64,000 nt of DNA from the NCBI RefSeq assembly GCF_002156385.1, contig NZ_MVJM01000003.1, positions 104,751 through 168,750 on the forward strand, written 5' to 3'. The position numbers and the translations under genes are program-made. Origin of the DNA: Halalkalibacter urbisdiaboli (GTDB lineage Bacteria > Bacillota > Bacilli > Bacillales > Bacillaceae_D). The stretch's first letter is position 1; each line of letters begins with the position of its first letter. The notes beneath the pieces are model-generated. The model made no database searches and had not been told where the DNA came from. It saw nothing but the letters and a program-made list of their open reading frames with translations. Shown here in pieces: positions 45,921 through 55,900 of this stretch.

Positions 45921-48368
45921 ATGTTACGAAAAAATATTAATAAAGAGTGGGAATTTATTAATGGAAAGCCTTCTATCATACCTGGGTATAACGAGCAAGG
46001 CAAAATTGTTCATCTCCCACATGATTTCACTATTGAGACAGACACGTTTCCTGAATCACCAGGTGGCCAATTAACGGGGTATTTTGGTGGAGGCGTTGGA
46101 ACTTATACTAAAATATTAGAAATTCCTGAAAACTATAAAGATAAGAAAGTATTAGTTGAATTTGATGGTGTTTACATGAATGCAACTGTTATATTAAATG
46201 GCCATGTTGTGACTAGACAGCATTATGGGTACACACCGTTTCATGCTGATCTTACTCCTTATATTAAAATAGGGGAAAAGAATCGTTTAGCAGTGATAGT
46301 TAACAATGATGCACAACCTAACTCACGCTGGTATTCTGGGTCAGGTATTTATCGCCATGTTGACTTACTTACTGCACAACTGACACATATAGCACCATGG
46401 GGGATTTGTGCTTATACCTCGCATATAGTAAACGGCACGGCTTTTGTAAATGTGGAAACAACCATTAACAACGAAACAGGGAACGACAAGAATTTATGGG
46501 TAGACATTAAAATTGTAAAAGAGGTTGATGGTAGTGAAGCTGGTAAAGGTAGGGTAAAAGTACATGTGCCGGCATGGGAAAAAGCAGTCGGGTATGTCAA
46601 AATTGCTGTTGAAAATGCGGAAATCTGGGATATAGACTCACCGAATTTATATAGAATTAAAGCCGAACTTTCTGACAATGCTGCCATTCTTGATAAGGAA
46701 ACCACGACATTTGGAATTAGAACAATTTCAGTTGATACGAAGAACGGTTTTATGCTTAATGGGAGAACTGTAAAATTAAAAGGAGGTTGTGTTCACCATG
46801 ACAATGGCATCTTAGGGGCAGCCTCATTCAAGGACAGCGAATTTCGCAGGATGAAAATACACAAGGATAACGGCTTTAATGCCATTCGTTTTTCCCATAA
46901 TCCAATGTCTAGGGATATGTTGGATGCATGTGACCGTTTAGGTTTACTTGTTATTAATGAAGCTTTTGATGTTTGGACGATGGAGAAAAACCTACATGAT
47001 TATAGTCAATACTTTGAGCAAGACTGGAAGAAAGATCTGAAAGCGTTTATTTTACGTGACCGTAATAGTCCAAGTGTCATAATGTGGTCAACCGGTAATG
47101 AAGTTCCTGAACGAGGCGGATTGTCCGATGGATATAAATGGGCAGCTAAACTTGCTGCCTATGTACGTGAGTTAGATCCTACTCGTTTTATTATCAATTC
47201 CTTACCGTCTTTTTTTAATGGACTTGATGATGAGGACCAGAAGAAATTCTTCCAAGATATGATGAATAACGCCCGGAAATCTGGCGGAGGTGGTATCATC
47301 AATTTAGATGGAGATTTTGGTAAACAAATTTGGGGAGATTACACAGAAGCCTTTGCTGCTCCACTTGATGTGGTTGGGTATAATTACCTCAATTATCACT
47401 ACGAAAATGCTCTTAAAGAATATCCAAATCGAGTGATTTGCTCAACGGAAAGCAAACCATTAGAAATGTTTGAGTATTGGAAAGACGTGGAGCGTTTTCC
47501 TCATGTTATAGGAGATTTTGTTTGGACTAGTTATGACTATATTGGCGAAGCAGCCCTTGGAAGACAAGACTATTATAATAGTCAAGAAGAGGCCCAAGCT
47601 CTCTCACGGACGAATCATGTTGCCAAATTTCCTTGGCGCTTAGCAGCAGCTGCTGATATTGACCTTTGTGGCTTTGAGCGACCACAGCTAGCATATCGAA
47701 GAATTTTATGGGGGTCAAAGGAGACCTTTATTGCATCACATAATCCTAAAAATAATGGAAAGATTGAGGTGTTAGGTAGATGGGGCTGGCCAGACTGTGA
47801 AAATTCCTGGAGTTGGCCTGGATTTGAAGGGAAGCCAGTACGAGTAGATGTCTATTCTTCAGCTGAAGAAGTAGAATTAGTTTTAAATGGAGAAAGCTTA
47901 GGTCGAAAAGCTGCCGGGGAAGCTAACCGTTTAATTGCAACATTTGAAATTGTTTTTGAACCTGGTACATTAGAAGCTATCAGTTATACAAACGGTCAAA
48001 AGGTTTCTTCTGACATTTTGGTATCCGTAGGAAATCCAGTTGGTATCCGTATCATTCCTGATAAGAAGGAGCTTTCCGCAGATGGCCAGTCATTAGTTCA
48101 TGCAGTGATTGAAGTGGTTGACGCAGAGAACCGATTGGTGCCAACAGCAGAGTTAAAAGCAACAGCTAAAGTTGAAGGGGCAGCAACACTTGCAGCGTTT
48201 GGTACGGGTAAACCAGAAACGACAGAAAATTATACCAAAGGTCAGTTTACATCCTATAAAGGTAGAATGCTTGCCATTGTTCGTTCCGGTTATAATTCAG
48301 GTTTGTCTAAGCTAACGGTTAATGTTGATGGACTTAATGCAGTTACACTTGAAATACCAGTGAATTAA
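45921..48368 (+). CDS. GH2 beta-galactosidase-like enzyme
   Basis: This 815-residue protein has a jelly-roll (LPHDFTIETDTFPESPGG, FDGVYMNATVILNG) and an immunoglobulin-like domain. The barrel has acid/base E394 in STGNEVPE and nucleophile E510 in CSTESKP. A DUF4982-like domain (about 625-690) and an invasin-like C-terminal domain (about 705-815; IIPDKKELSADGQSLVHAVI) follow. There is no signal peptide. This long GH2 type often acts on beta-galactosides of plant cell walls. It follows the SDR by 135 bp and ends at a strong terminator. Confidence 0.9.
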   Translation: MLRKNINKEWEFINGKPSIIPGYNEQGKIVHLPHDFTIETDTFPESPGGQLTGYFGGGVGTYTKILEIPENYKDKKVLVEFDGVYMNATVILNGHVVTRQHYGYTPFHADLTPYIKIGEKNRLAVIVNNDAQPNSRWYSGSGIYRHVDLLTAQLTHIAPWGICAYTSHIVNGTAFVNVETTINNETGNDKNLWVDIKIVKEVDGSEAGKGRVKVHVPAWEKAVGYVKIAVENAEIWDIDSPNLYRIKAELSDNAAILDKETTTFGIRTISVDTKNGFMLNGRTVKLKGGCVHHDNGILGAASFKDSEFRRMKIHKDNGFNAIRFSHNPMSRDMLDACDRLGLLVINEAFDVWTMEKNLHDYSQYFEQDWKKDLKAFILRDRNSPSVIMWSTGNEVPERGGLSDGYKWAAKLAAYVRELDPTRFIINSLPSFFNGLDDEDQKKFFQDMMNNARKSGGGGIINLDGDFGKQIWGDYTEAFAAPLDVVGYNYLNYHYENALKEYPNRVICSTESKPLEMFEYWKDVERFPHVIGDFVWTSYDYIGEAALGRQDYYNSQEEAQALSRTNHVAKFPWRLAAAADIDLCGFERPQLAYRRILWGSKETFIASHNPKNNGKIEVLGRWGWPDCENSWSWPGFEGKPVRVDVYSSAEEVELVLNGESLGRKAAGEANRLIATFEIVFEPGTLEAISYTNGQKVSSDILVSVGNPVGIRIIPDKKELSADGQSLVHAVIEVVDAENRLVPTAELKATAKVEGAATLAAFGTGKPETTENYTKGQFTSYKGRMLAIVRSGYNSGLSKLTVNVDGLNAVTLEIPVN

Positions 48369-48410
48369 CTCTAAAAGAATACAAATTGAAAATATCATTA
48401 ACAAATAAAT

Positions 48411-48448
48411 AGTAAAAAACAGGGATAAATAAATCCCTGTTTTTTACT
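48411..48448. terminator. Bidirectional-looking terminator after GH2
   Basis: AGTAAAAAACAGGGAT and ATCCCTGTTTTTTACT form a perfect stem around AAATAA. Confidence 0.9.
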
Positions 48449-48619
48449 ACTAGTATATAAATACTCGTTCATTTTTAATTATTCGTGTTATGTTAACTTT
48501 TCAGATTAGTCGATAACAGTACCTAATGCGTAGCATTTACCATAAGTTACATTTTATATTGAAACTATTCGAATCCTTTTAAGTAACTAAAAAAAAATTT
48601 CCTGAATTTTAATATTTAA

Positions 48620-48671
48620 TACTAAAAAAAATACTATTTTACCATAAATGATTCCTTGTAACCCATATACT
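48620..48671 (+). promoter_or_regulatory. Six-promoter shared operator and -10 box, GPH transporter
   Basis: TACTA 48620, TACTA 48632 and TACCATA 48640-48646 are followed after 19 nt by TATACT (48666-48671). This would give a leader of about 420 nt before the GPH gene, so a second promoter nearer the gene is possible. The rest of 48449-49097 holds no gene. Confidence 0.72.
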
Positions 48672-48884
48672 AAATTTAAAGGTTTACCTTTCATGAATTT
48701 TTTTTAAGGAGGCATAGAGTTAGATTCGAATACTAAATGTATTTAACCGCTATAACTAACTTTTTTAGAGTGGAAATTTAGTCTAAGGTTTATTTACTGG
48801 AGTTAGTTTGAATCATTTCGATCAACATTGTGGGGGATAATTAAGGTAAACAGTAAGAGAGTAAGGGAATCACTTTTATTAACT

Positions 48885-48899
48885 ATGAAAGCGCTTAAG
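48885..48899 (+). promoter_or_regulatory. cre-like site, one mismatch
   Basis: ATGAAAGCGCTTAAG fits the CcpA consensus except for A in place of the conserved C near the 3' end. It lies in the long leader of the GPH gene. Confidence 0.4.
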
Positions 48900-49011
48900 A
48901 GCAGGTGTTAAAAGGTAGGAGTTGTGCATGTATCAACTACTTCAACGGAGATGTGAAGTTGTTCTTCTCTTTAATGGTTAGCAAAAATCCTCTATTAAGG
49001 TGTATAACATT

Positions 49012-49025
49012 TGTAAGCGGTTACA
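49012..49025 (+). promoter_or_regulatory. CcpA cre site upstream of the GPH transporter
   Basis: TGTAAGCGGTTACA is a full match to the cre consensus and is nearly palindromic. It lies 72 bp before the ATG and just after TATAAC, a possible -10 of a second promoter. Glucose repression of sugar uptake is the expected effect. Confidence 0.8.
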
Positions 49026-49097
49026 AGTAATGTATTATCCAATGAAATCTAGGTGTGGTTTAAGAAAGTTAATATTTGTTTTGGAGGGGGAAAAAAG

Positions 49098-50615
49098 ATG
49101 GATAAAAAAGAAGCTAAAAGGTTGGCAAAGGAACAACTGAAAATAGAAAAAGCTGAAAGAGAGAAGAAGTACAATCGAGCTAAAGTATGGCAAATGGCAC
49201 TGTTTCCATTTTTTAGCATGTCCCACAATGCGTTTATGTTCCTAATGTCAATCGTTTCTTATTATGCAGCAGGGATAGTAGGACTTGGTACGGTTATTGC
49301 TTCATTTGTAATTACAGGATCTAGAATTTTAGATGGAGTCACGGATCCCATTATTGCTTATTTCTATGACAAAACGAAAGGGAAGTTTGGTAAGATTAGG
49401 CCATTTATGGTCATAGCCTATTTGACGATGTCTGTGTCTACTGCATTATTATATTTCACAAGTCATCTTGTTCCTGAAAATATGAAACTAATATATTTTA
49501 TTGTATTATATGTAGTCTTCATTATCGGGTATACGTTTTCAGGTGTTAACAATGCCGCATCCTATGCAGTTATATCAAATGATCCTAAGCAGCGTCCCGT
49601 TCTTGGTGGTCTTCAAATGATTTTTACGATGTTTTTTTATACTGCTGCCACAGTCTATCTATCTATGTATTTAACTCCAAAACATGGTGGATTTACTAAC
49701 CCGGATTTATTCAAGGAATTTACCATTGCTACCATTATATTTGCAGGAATTGGATATGGGTTATTTATCCTAGCGATTTGGAAAAAGGATCGGTATGGAA
49801 ATATTGGTACTATACAGAATTCTAGTTTGAAGTTTAAAGATTTATGGCCATTATTAAAAGGTAACCGTCCTTTACAAATGTTTATTGTGGCAGCTACAAC
49901 AGATAAGTTGGGATTACAGATTTCGGGCAATGCAATTATCTCAGTTATGTTATTTGGTATTGTAATGGGGAACTATGCTATGGCAGGTGCGATGCAAAGT
50001 ATGGCATTATTACCGAATATTTTAATCCTTATATTCGGAACTGCTATTATACGAAAGGTTGGTTTGAAAAAAGGTCTAGTTCTTTCTACGTGGGGTTGTC
50101 TGATTACTTATGCATTAATGTTTTTAATTTTATGGCTAGGAGACCCAACACAAATTCGCCTGGATAATATGGGATTTATGACCATTGCATTTATTGCATT
50201 ATATGTTAGTAGCGGAGCCATTCGTTATGTAACAAATGCGGTAGTTCCCCCTATGCTAGCTGATATTGTCGATTATGAGTCGTATAAATCAGGACGTTTT
50301 GTACCAGGACTTGTTGGTGGAGTCTTTCAATTTATCGACAAAGCTGTTTCATCACTTGCGCAAACTTTTGTTGGGTTAGCACTTGCAATGATTGGTTTTA
50401 AATCAGCTTTCCCAGACGTTGATACACCTTATACTCAAAGTATTTTTTGGATGACCATGTTCTTGTTTGTTGGTGTAAAGATGGCTGCATGGATTAGTAC
50501 CTTAGTAGCTATGAAATTCTATGATTTAGACAAAGAACGAATGGATGAAATTCAAAAAGTATTAGAAGAGCGTCGTGATGATACTCAAAATAATCCAGCC
50601 TTTAAAGCTAAATAA
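49098..50615 (+). CDS. GPH-family cation:sugar symporter
   Basis: The start is ATG 49098 behind GGAGGGGG; an in-frame GTG at 49053 precedes this site. The 505-residue protein has a charged cytosolic N-terminus and about 12 helices. Family motifs are present: DGVTDPIIAYFYDKTKGKFG in the first loop and ADIVDYESYKSGRFVPGL in the second half. GPH (MelB/XynP/UidB-like) carriers import xylosides, glucuronides or galactosides with Na+ or H+. It is the only clear sugar importer in the window and so the likely entrance for oligosaccharides that the cytosolic GH1, GH2, GH3 and GH43 enzymes cut. Confidence 0.93.
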   Translation: MDKKEAKRLAKEQLKIEKAEREKKYNRAKVWQMALFPFFSMSHNAFMFLMSIVSYYAAGIVGLGTVIASFVITGSRILDGVTDPIIAYFYDKTKGKFGKIRPFMVIAYLTMSVSTALLYFTSHLVPENMKLIYFIVLYVVFIIGYTFSGVNNAASYAVISNDPKQRPVLGGLQMIFTMFFYTAATVYLSMYLTPKHGGFTNPDLFKEFTIATIIFAGIGYGLFILAIWKKDRYGNIGTIQNSSLKFKDLWPLLKGNRPLQMFIVAATTDKLGLQISGNAIISVMLFGIVMGNYAMAGAMQSMALLPNILILIFGTAIIRKVGLKKGLVLSTWGCLITYALMFLILWLGDPTQIRLDNMGFMTIAFIALYVSSGAIRYVTNAVVPPMLADIVDYESYKSGRFVPGLVGGVFQFIDKAVSSLAQTFVGLALAMIGFKSAFPDVDTPYTQSIFWMTMFLFVGVKMAAWISTLVAMKFYDLDKERMDEIQKVLEERRDDTQNNPAFKAK

Positions 50616-50625
50616 GTATAGAATT

Positions 50626-50659
50626 AGAACCCGACGTGTTCCAAGCGTTGGGTTCTTTA
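50626..50659 (+). terminator. Terminator after the GPH gene
   Basis: AGAACCC-GACG and CGTT-GGGTTCT form a stem followed by TTTAG. Confidence 0.75.
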
Positions 50660-50761
50660 GATTTAAAGGATAAGGATATTTTCAAACCCTCTAGTGATAA
50701 AAAGGATACCATTTCATAAGTGGATGTAGTATCTGATAAACAAAGAAGTATATTCAATAAA

Positions 50762-51005
50762 AATAGTCAGGAGCATATGTGAATGACTATTGATGAAGTC
50801 GTTGATGAGCGCGCTCTACGTGAGCTTTACTTAGAAGGTTTTCGTCTCGCTATAGAAGAAGGAAAGTCGAGAACATTAATGACCTTTTATAATAAGGTGA
50901 ACAGTGAATATGCCAACGAAAACACACACTTAATGCAAGATATCTTTTACGGCGAGCTGGATTATAAAGGAGTGGTTGTCACCGATTGGGACGGAATAAC
51001 GGCGG
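50762..51005 (+). pseudogene. Internal fragment of a GH3 gene
   Basis: The translation NSQEHM, stop, MTIDEVVDERALRELYLEGF then FYNKVNSEYANENTHL then VVVTDWDG matches residues about 155-235 of the GH3 at 6583, including the nucleophile Asp. Start, end and the second domain are missing. The following frame belongs to an unrelated gene, so this is a recombination scar. Confidence 0.88.
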
Positions 51006-52157
51006 GTGAAAGGACTAAAGGAACATTTCTTACTGAAAAATGAAGAACTAAAGTTATTTGAAATCGATGAGATGAATGGAATAATTGATATTCCTATTAT
51101 AAAAAGAACAGCTCGAACAAGAAGGAAAGTTGCAATCTTGACGTTAGGGATGGACCATACAAACGAAATCCCTAGTGAACTGATAAAAAGTTTTACTAGT
51201 CCGAAGGTGAAAAAACAACTAACATTATCAGATCAAACATTTGACTGGATTCGTCACGGTTGGGTCATTAGGGAATACCGGCTTGAGAAAGATGAGCGTA
51301 CGGTTATGAGTGAACAGTATCGAATGGGCTATGTATTATTCCAACATATAAAGCGAATAGAAAATCAAAGGAGCATGGAAAATAAAGAGCTTCTCCTTGA
51401 TTGGTATACAAATTGGAGGAATCTCAATCCATCTATAAAGAGTACAGACATGTTACGCTCTAATCTACTTCAAATTCTAGCAAATAAATTAGAAGGGATT
51501 GCGGATGAGAGTCAACAATTCGTCAAAGACAACATCGATCGATTCGAACGTGTAAATTCTACTTGGAGATTTAAAAAACAACTTCTATTCCTTCATTTTC
51601 TCCTCGCTTTGTATGAGATCGCTTTATGTGAAAACCCTTTTGATTGGAAGCAAATTGGGGCCCGTTATTATCGTAAAATAGGGGGCTCTAAACAATTGCG
51701 TATAAAAAAGAGTTCATTGAGGAGACAGAGCGACTAATTGAACACCCATTGCCCTTAATTGGCCTTACTAGTTTAGGTACGATTACACCTATCTTTTTCA
51801 CGGGATCAATGAAGGGGAAAAAATCGTCATACGACTACGGCAGTGTCCACGCTACGACAGACTTAGCTGTATTTTCGGATGAATTCGAAACGACTGCGAG
51901 CGTGCTATGGCTAGTAGAAAATCGGGGCGTTCTTACTAGAATGGCCTATGAACATGATTTTTTGGTTGAAACGAATAGTTTTGTATTAGGAATTGATGGC
52001 CAAGTACGGTCAGCTCATCGTCACCTAGTTGAAAATCTTTCTTCCTGTGTAAAGCAAGTTATTATTTGGAGTGACGTCGATGAAGCTGGTTTGACAATAG
52101 AAATGGCGCGGTTGGCTTACACACATATTGAAGCAAGACATCGTCAATCTTTCTATT
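51006..52157 (+). pseudogene. Frameshifted TOPRIM-like (Wadjet JetD-like, DUF2399/DUF2220) protein
   Basis: Two frames join into one protein of about 380 residues. The first runs 51006-51737 and the second continues from about 51693. The joint lies in the stretch encoding YRKIGGSKQ followed by YKKEFIEETERLIEHPLPLI. The C-terminal part has LWLVENRGVLTRMAYEH, FVLGIDGQVRSAH and [16 protein letters not shown], a pattern like the Glu and Asp-x-Asp centres of TOPRIM folds in JetD/DUF2399 proteins. No jetA/B/C genes are nearby, so a working Wadjet system is not present. The 3' end runs straight into a tRNA-dihydrouridine synthase fragment. The family call is tentative. Confidence 0.5.
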
Positions 52158-52613
52158 CATTTACGGACAAAAAAGGAAATGAGTAAAGTGGATGCTCACT
52201 GGGAGCTGATTCCGGAGATAAAAAAACTTCGTGATGAGGTGGCCCCCGATACGCTTCTAACGATTAATGGGGATATTCTAGACCGTCAAATGGGCTTGGA
52301 ACTCGCTCAACAATACGGGGTTGATGGGGTGATGATTGGACGTGGGATTTTCAAAAATCCATTCGCCTTTGAAAAGGAGTCAAAAGAACATAGTAGTAAG
52401 GAATTGCTGGATCTCTTGAGGTTGCATCTTGACCTGTATGACCACTATTCAAAGGAATTGATCACATGTCCATTCAAATCGCTTCATCGCTTTTTTAAGA
52501 TTTATGTTAGTGGCTTTCGAGGTGCGAGTGAATTACGAAATCAATTGATGAACACAGAGTCGACAGATGAGGTACGTGCATTGCTTGATCACTTTGAGTT
52601 AAAGAATGACTGA
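52158..52613 (+). pseudogene. C-terminal half of a tRNA-dihydrouridine synthase
   Basis: The frame reads [19 protein letters not shown], then [18 protein letters not shown], then [18 protein letters not shown], then the helical domain [14 protein letters not shown]. These are typical of the FMN-barrel end and tRNA-binding domain of Dus enzymes. The N-terminal half, with the catalytic cysteine, is absent; the sequence before RTKKEM belongs to the preceding fragment. A strong terminator follows, so the 3' end of the gene was captured intact. Confidence 0.8.
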
Positions 52614-52616
52614 TGT

Positions 52617-52668
52617 AAAGGTTTCTGTCCCCCGATGCTTTAAAGTACGGGGACGGGAACCTTTTTAT
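52617..52668 (+). terminator. Terminator after the dus fragment
   Basis: AAAGGTTTCTGTCCCCCG pairs with CGGGGACGGGAACCTTTTT. Confidence 0.85.
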
Positions 52669-52796
52669 TTGGAGTACAGCGTTTTTCCAAACGAAGAAAT
52701 CGCAAGAACTCCCATAATTCTGGATAACACGATAATCATTATATTAGATATATATAAAATCGAGACATTGCCTATAATTTCGACAAAAGTCTCCGT

Positions 52797-52844
52797 TTGA
52801 ATAACAACGTTTTCATGCTAAACTTTCATTTGAAACCGCTTACT
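52797..52844 (+). promoter_or_regulatory. Pectinase promoter with cre site
   Basis: TTGAAT (52797-52802) and TAAACT (52819-52824) are 16 bp apart and could be -35 and -10. TTGAAACCGCTTACT (52830-52844) matches the cre consensus fully and overlaps the expected start point. Catabolite repression of the pectinase by transcript-start blocking is likely. The shared TACCATA operator is absent here. Confidence 0.65.
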
Positions 52845-52933
52845 AAAAAGGGGTGATGAATATCTTTAAGGGGAGGGTGTGACTCGTTTACTAAATCATT
52901 GTTCTTTTTTAAAAACGTGAGGAGGTAATTATT

Positions 52934-55900
52934 TTGAGGAAGCTTAAACGTAGTTTTACTTTATTTATGGTTTTTCTTTTATTAATTCCTAATTTTAGTT
53001 TACCTGCATTTGCAGAGGATTCTGATGGAATGATTAACATTTCAAGTGACTGGCAAGGCAGTATTATGGGGAATCTTGGTGGAACACCGAATTCCGATAA
53101 CTTTGGCATTACTGAAAACGGAGATGGAACCGTCACCCTTAAAAGTATAAACGACAAGGGGAAAGTTGAAAGCGTTTCAGAAGGGATTGCCTATTACTAT
53201 AAAGATGTTCCTGCTGATGCTGACTATACATTATCAGCAACTGCCCATGTAGATACATGGACAGCTAATGGACAAGTAGGCTTTGGCTTAATGCTTCGCA
53301 GTAATGTGTTGGAAAACGAAAATGATGGTAGCTTTACCGGCGATTATGTTGCCTTAGGCGCTATCGACCAACAAATGAAAGGCTTTTACAAGTACGAGGA
53401 ATCAACTGTACAAAAAAATGACTATACATTCCCAAGTACGGTTCCTGCCCCAGCAGAAGGACAAGAGTACGACTTAGAAATCACGAAATCTGGTAATATG
53501 TTTATGCTTAGCATCAACGGTGAAATCAAGGTGATGGAAGAGTATACTGGGGAACTAAACTACGCTGGACTATTCACTTCCAGAAATACCGAAGTGACGT
53601 TTCGTAACGTATCTTTAGAAATGGAAGAGCCAGTTGAGGTGCCTGCCGATTGGGCGTTTAGTGCATTTGGTTCTAACACTAGCATTTCTGAAAGAAATCC
53701 AGACCCAACGGTTCATGAAGATGGAAGCGTAACCATCAATGCGCAAGGTGGAAAAATTTCTAGTACTGTCGATGGAATCTCTTATTATTTTAAGCAGCTT
53801 CCTAGTGATGTTAACTTTGAAATTACTACGACTGCCAAGGTTCATAGTTTCAATGCAGACAATCAAGTATCGTTTGGTTTAATGCTTAGAGATGAAGTAG
53901 GGGTACACGGGGATAGCAGTGGCCATGAGTCTAAATTCGTTGCTGTTGGCGCATTAGATCAAGTGATGAAAGCATTTTATGATAATGGCTCGTTATCTAA
54001 GGTGAATGAATTTGGATCTATTAGTGGCCCAGCACCTGGCGAAATCTATGATTTATCTATTAAAAAATCAGGTAGTCAGTATGTTGTAGCTATCAATGAC
54101 GTAGAGACTACAATAGAAGCCGATGCTCTGTTTACTGATGAGGTTTTTGCAGGAATTTATACTGCAAGAGGTACAGAAGTTACATTCAGTGACTTTGACA
54201 TTGAAATTGATACAAGTCTTGTTACTGGCCTACAAGTGGATAGCTCAAATATGAAAACAATCTACAATGTAGGGGAATCACTGGATGTAAGTGGCTTAAA
54301 AGTAACGGCATTATTTAAAAATGGGGAAGAACAAGTTCTCTCTGAAGGCGATTATGATGTAACGGGCTTTGACAGCAGTACAGCAGGTCAAAATCAAATG
54401 ACGATTACTTATTTAGGAAAATCTGCAAAAGTAAATCTAGTAATTGAAAACGCTGATACTCCCCCACCTGCAACGGAGCCAGGAGAAGGTAGTTCAGAAG
54501 GAATTTATGAGGCAGAAGAGGCAGAATACTCTAATGGAAAAGTTGATAACAAGCATGCAGGCTTCACAGGTACAGGGTTTGTAGATACAGATAACGCTCC
54601 TGGTGAATGGATTGAATGGAAAGTTAATGTACCTGCGGATGGAGAGTATAACTTAGATTTCCGTTATGCACATGGCGGAGCAGATCAACGTCCTGCTCAA
54701 ATTAGCGTAAACGGCGAAGTGGTTGTAGAAGAACTAGCCTTTGACGCGTCGGGAACTTGGACAAATTGGGTTAATGCTTCCACGAAAGCTCAATTAACGG
54801 CTGGGGAAAATACAATTCGAGCAACAGCAACAGCTGCAGGTGGTTTGACGAATATGGACCACTTAAGAGTGTATTTTGAGTTTGATGAAATCTTCGAAGC
54901 AGAGGATGCTGAAAGAGACGAAGCGGGAGTGATTATTGATAACAAGCATCCAGGTTTCACAGGAACAGGATTTATTGATTACAGTCCAAATCAACCTGGC
55001 AGCTGGGTAAAATGGACAGTACATGTTCCAGTAGACGGAGAGTATAACTTAGATTTCCGTTATGCCCATGGTGGTACCGACGCTAGACCAGCTGAAATTA
55101 AAGTAAATGGTGAAGTTGTAGAAGAAGAATTAGCCTTTGACCCTTCAGGTGGCTGGGCAACTTGGGTGTATACATCCACGAAAGCACAATTAACGGCTGG
55201 TGAGAATGTGATTATTGCTACCGGTGTTGGTGCAAGTGGTGGAGCGAACATTGACCATCTCCGTATCCATAACAAATCAGATACAACAGATGGTGGACAA
55301 ATTGATATCGAGGATAGTGATTTGTCAGAAGTCGTTAGCGGTTTCTATTTGAAAAAGCTGAAGGAAGTTGGAATTTTAGTTGATGAGCTTCCTGCGGATG
55401 ATGAACCAATGACAAGAATTGAGTTTATGTCTTTCATTAACGATGCCTTTGGATTTGTATATGAGGAGAAGTACAAAGGTCTTAGCGGCAAAACAAATGT
55501 ATGGGAAGTATCTCTTGATGAGTGGTATTCCTACGTACTAGAAGCGGCCGAAGAGGCTGGATATATGGATGGTCTATTGGTGAATGGACAGATTAACCCA
55601 AATCAAGAAATAACAAAGCAAGAAGCAGAACAAATACTCGCCAATGTACAAGGAACAACTGCTAGCTCTAAAGATAAGCAAGTGTTAACTTGGGGTGAAG
55701 CAAAGGCATTGGTGGATCCTTTACGTACTGAAAATATGAATGAAGATGTAAGCATTGTTGGTGTTCATGCGGTTACGAATAATCTTGTTGCCGTAACATT
55801 AAACAGCACATATGAAGAGTTCGACTTTTCTGATATTGAAGTCGTTATCCCAACAAGAGATTGGTCTTTATTATCACCAGGATTTAAAAAGCTTGCCGTT

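Noticed and set aside
51006-52186. A working Wadjet anti-plasmid system
   Set aside because: Only a frameshifted JetD/DUF2399-like piece is present; no JetA, JetB or JetC gene lies nearby.
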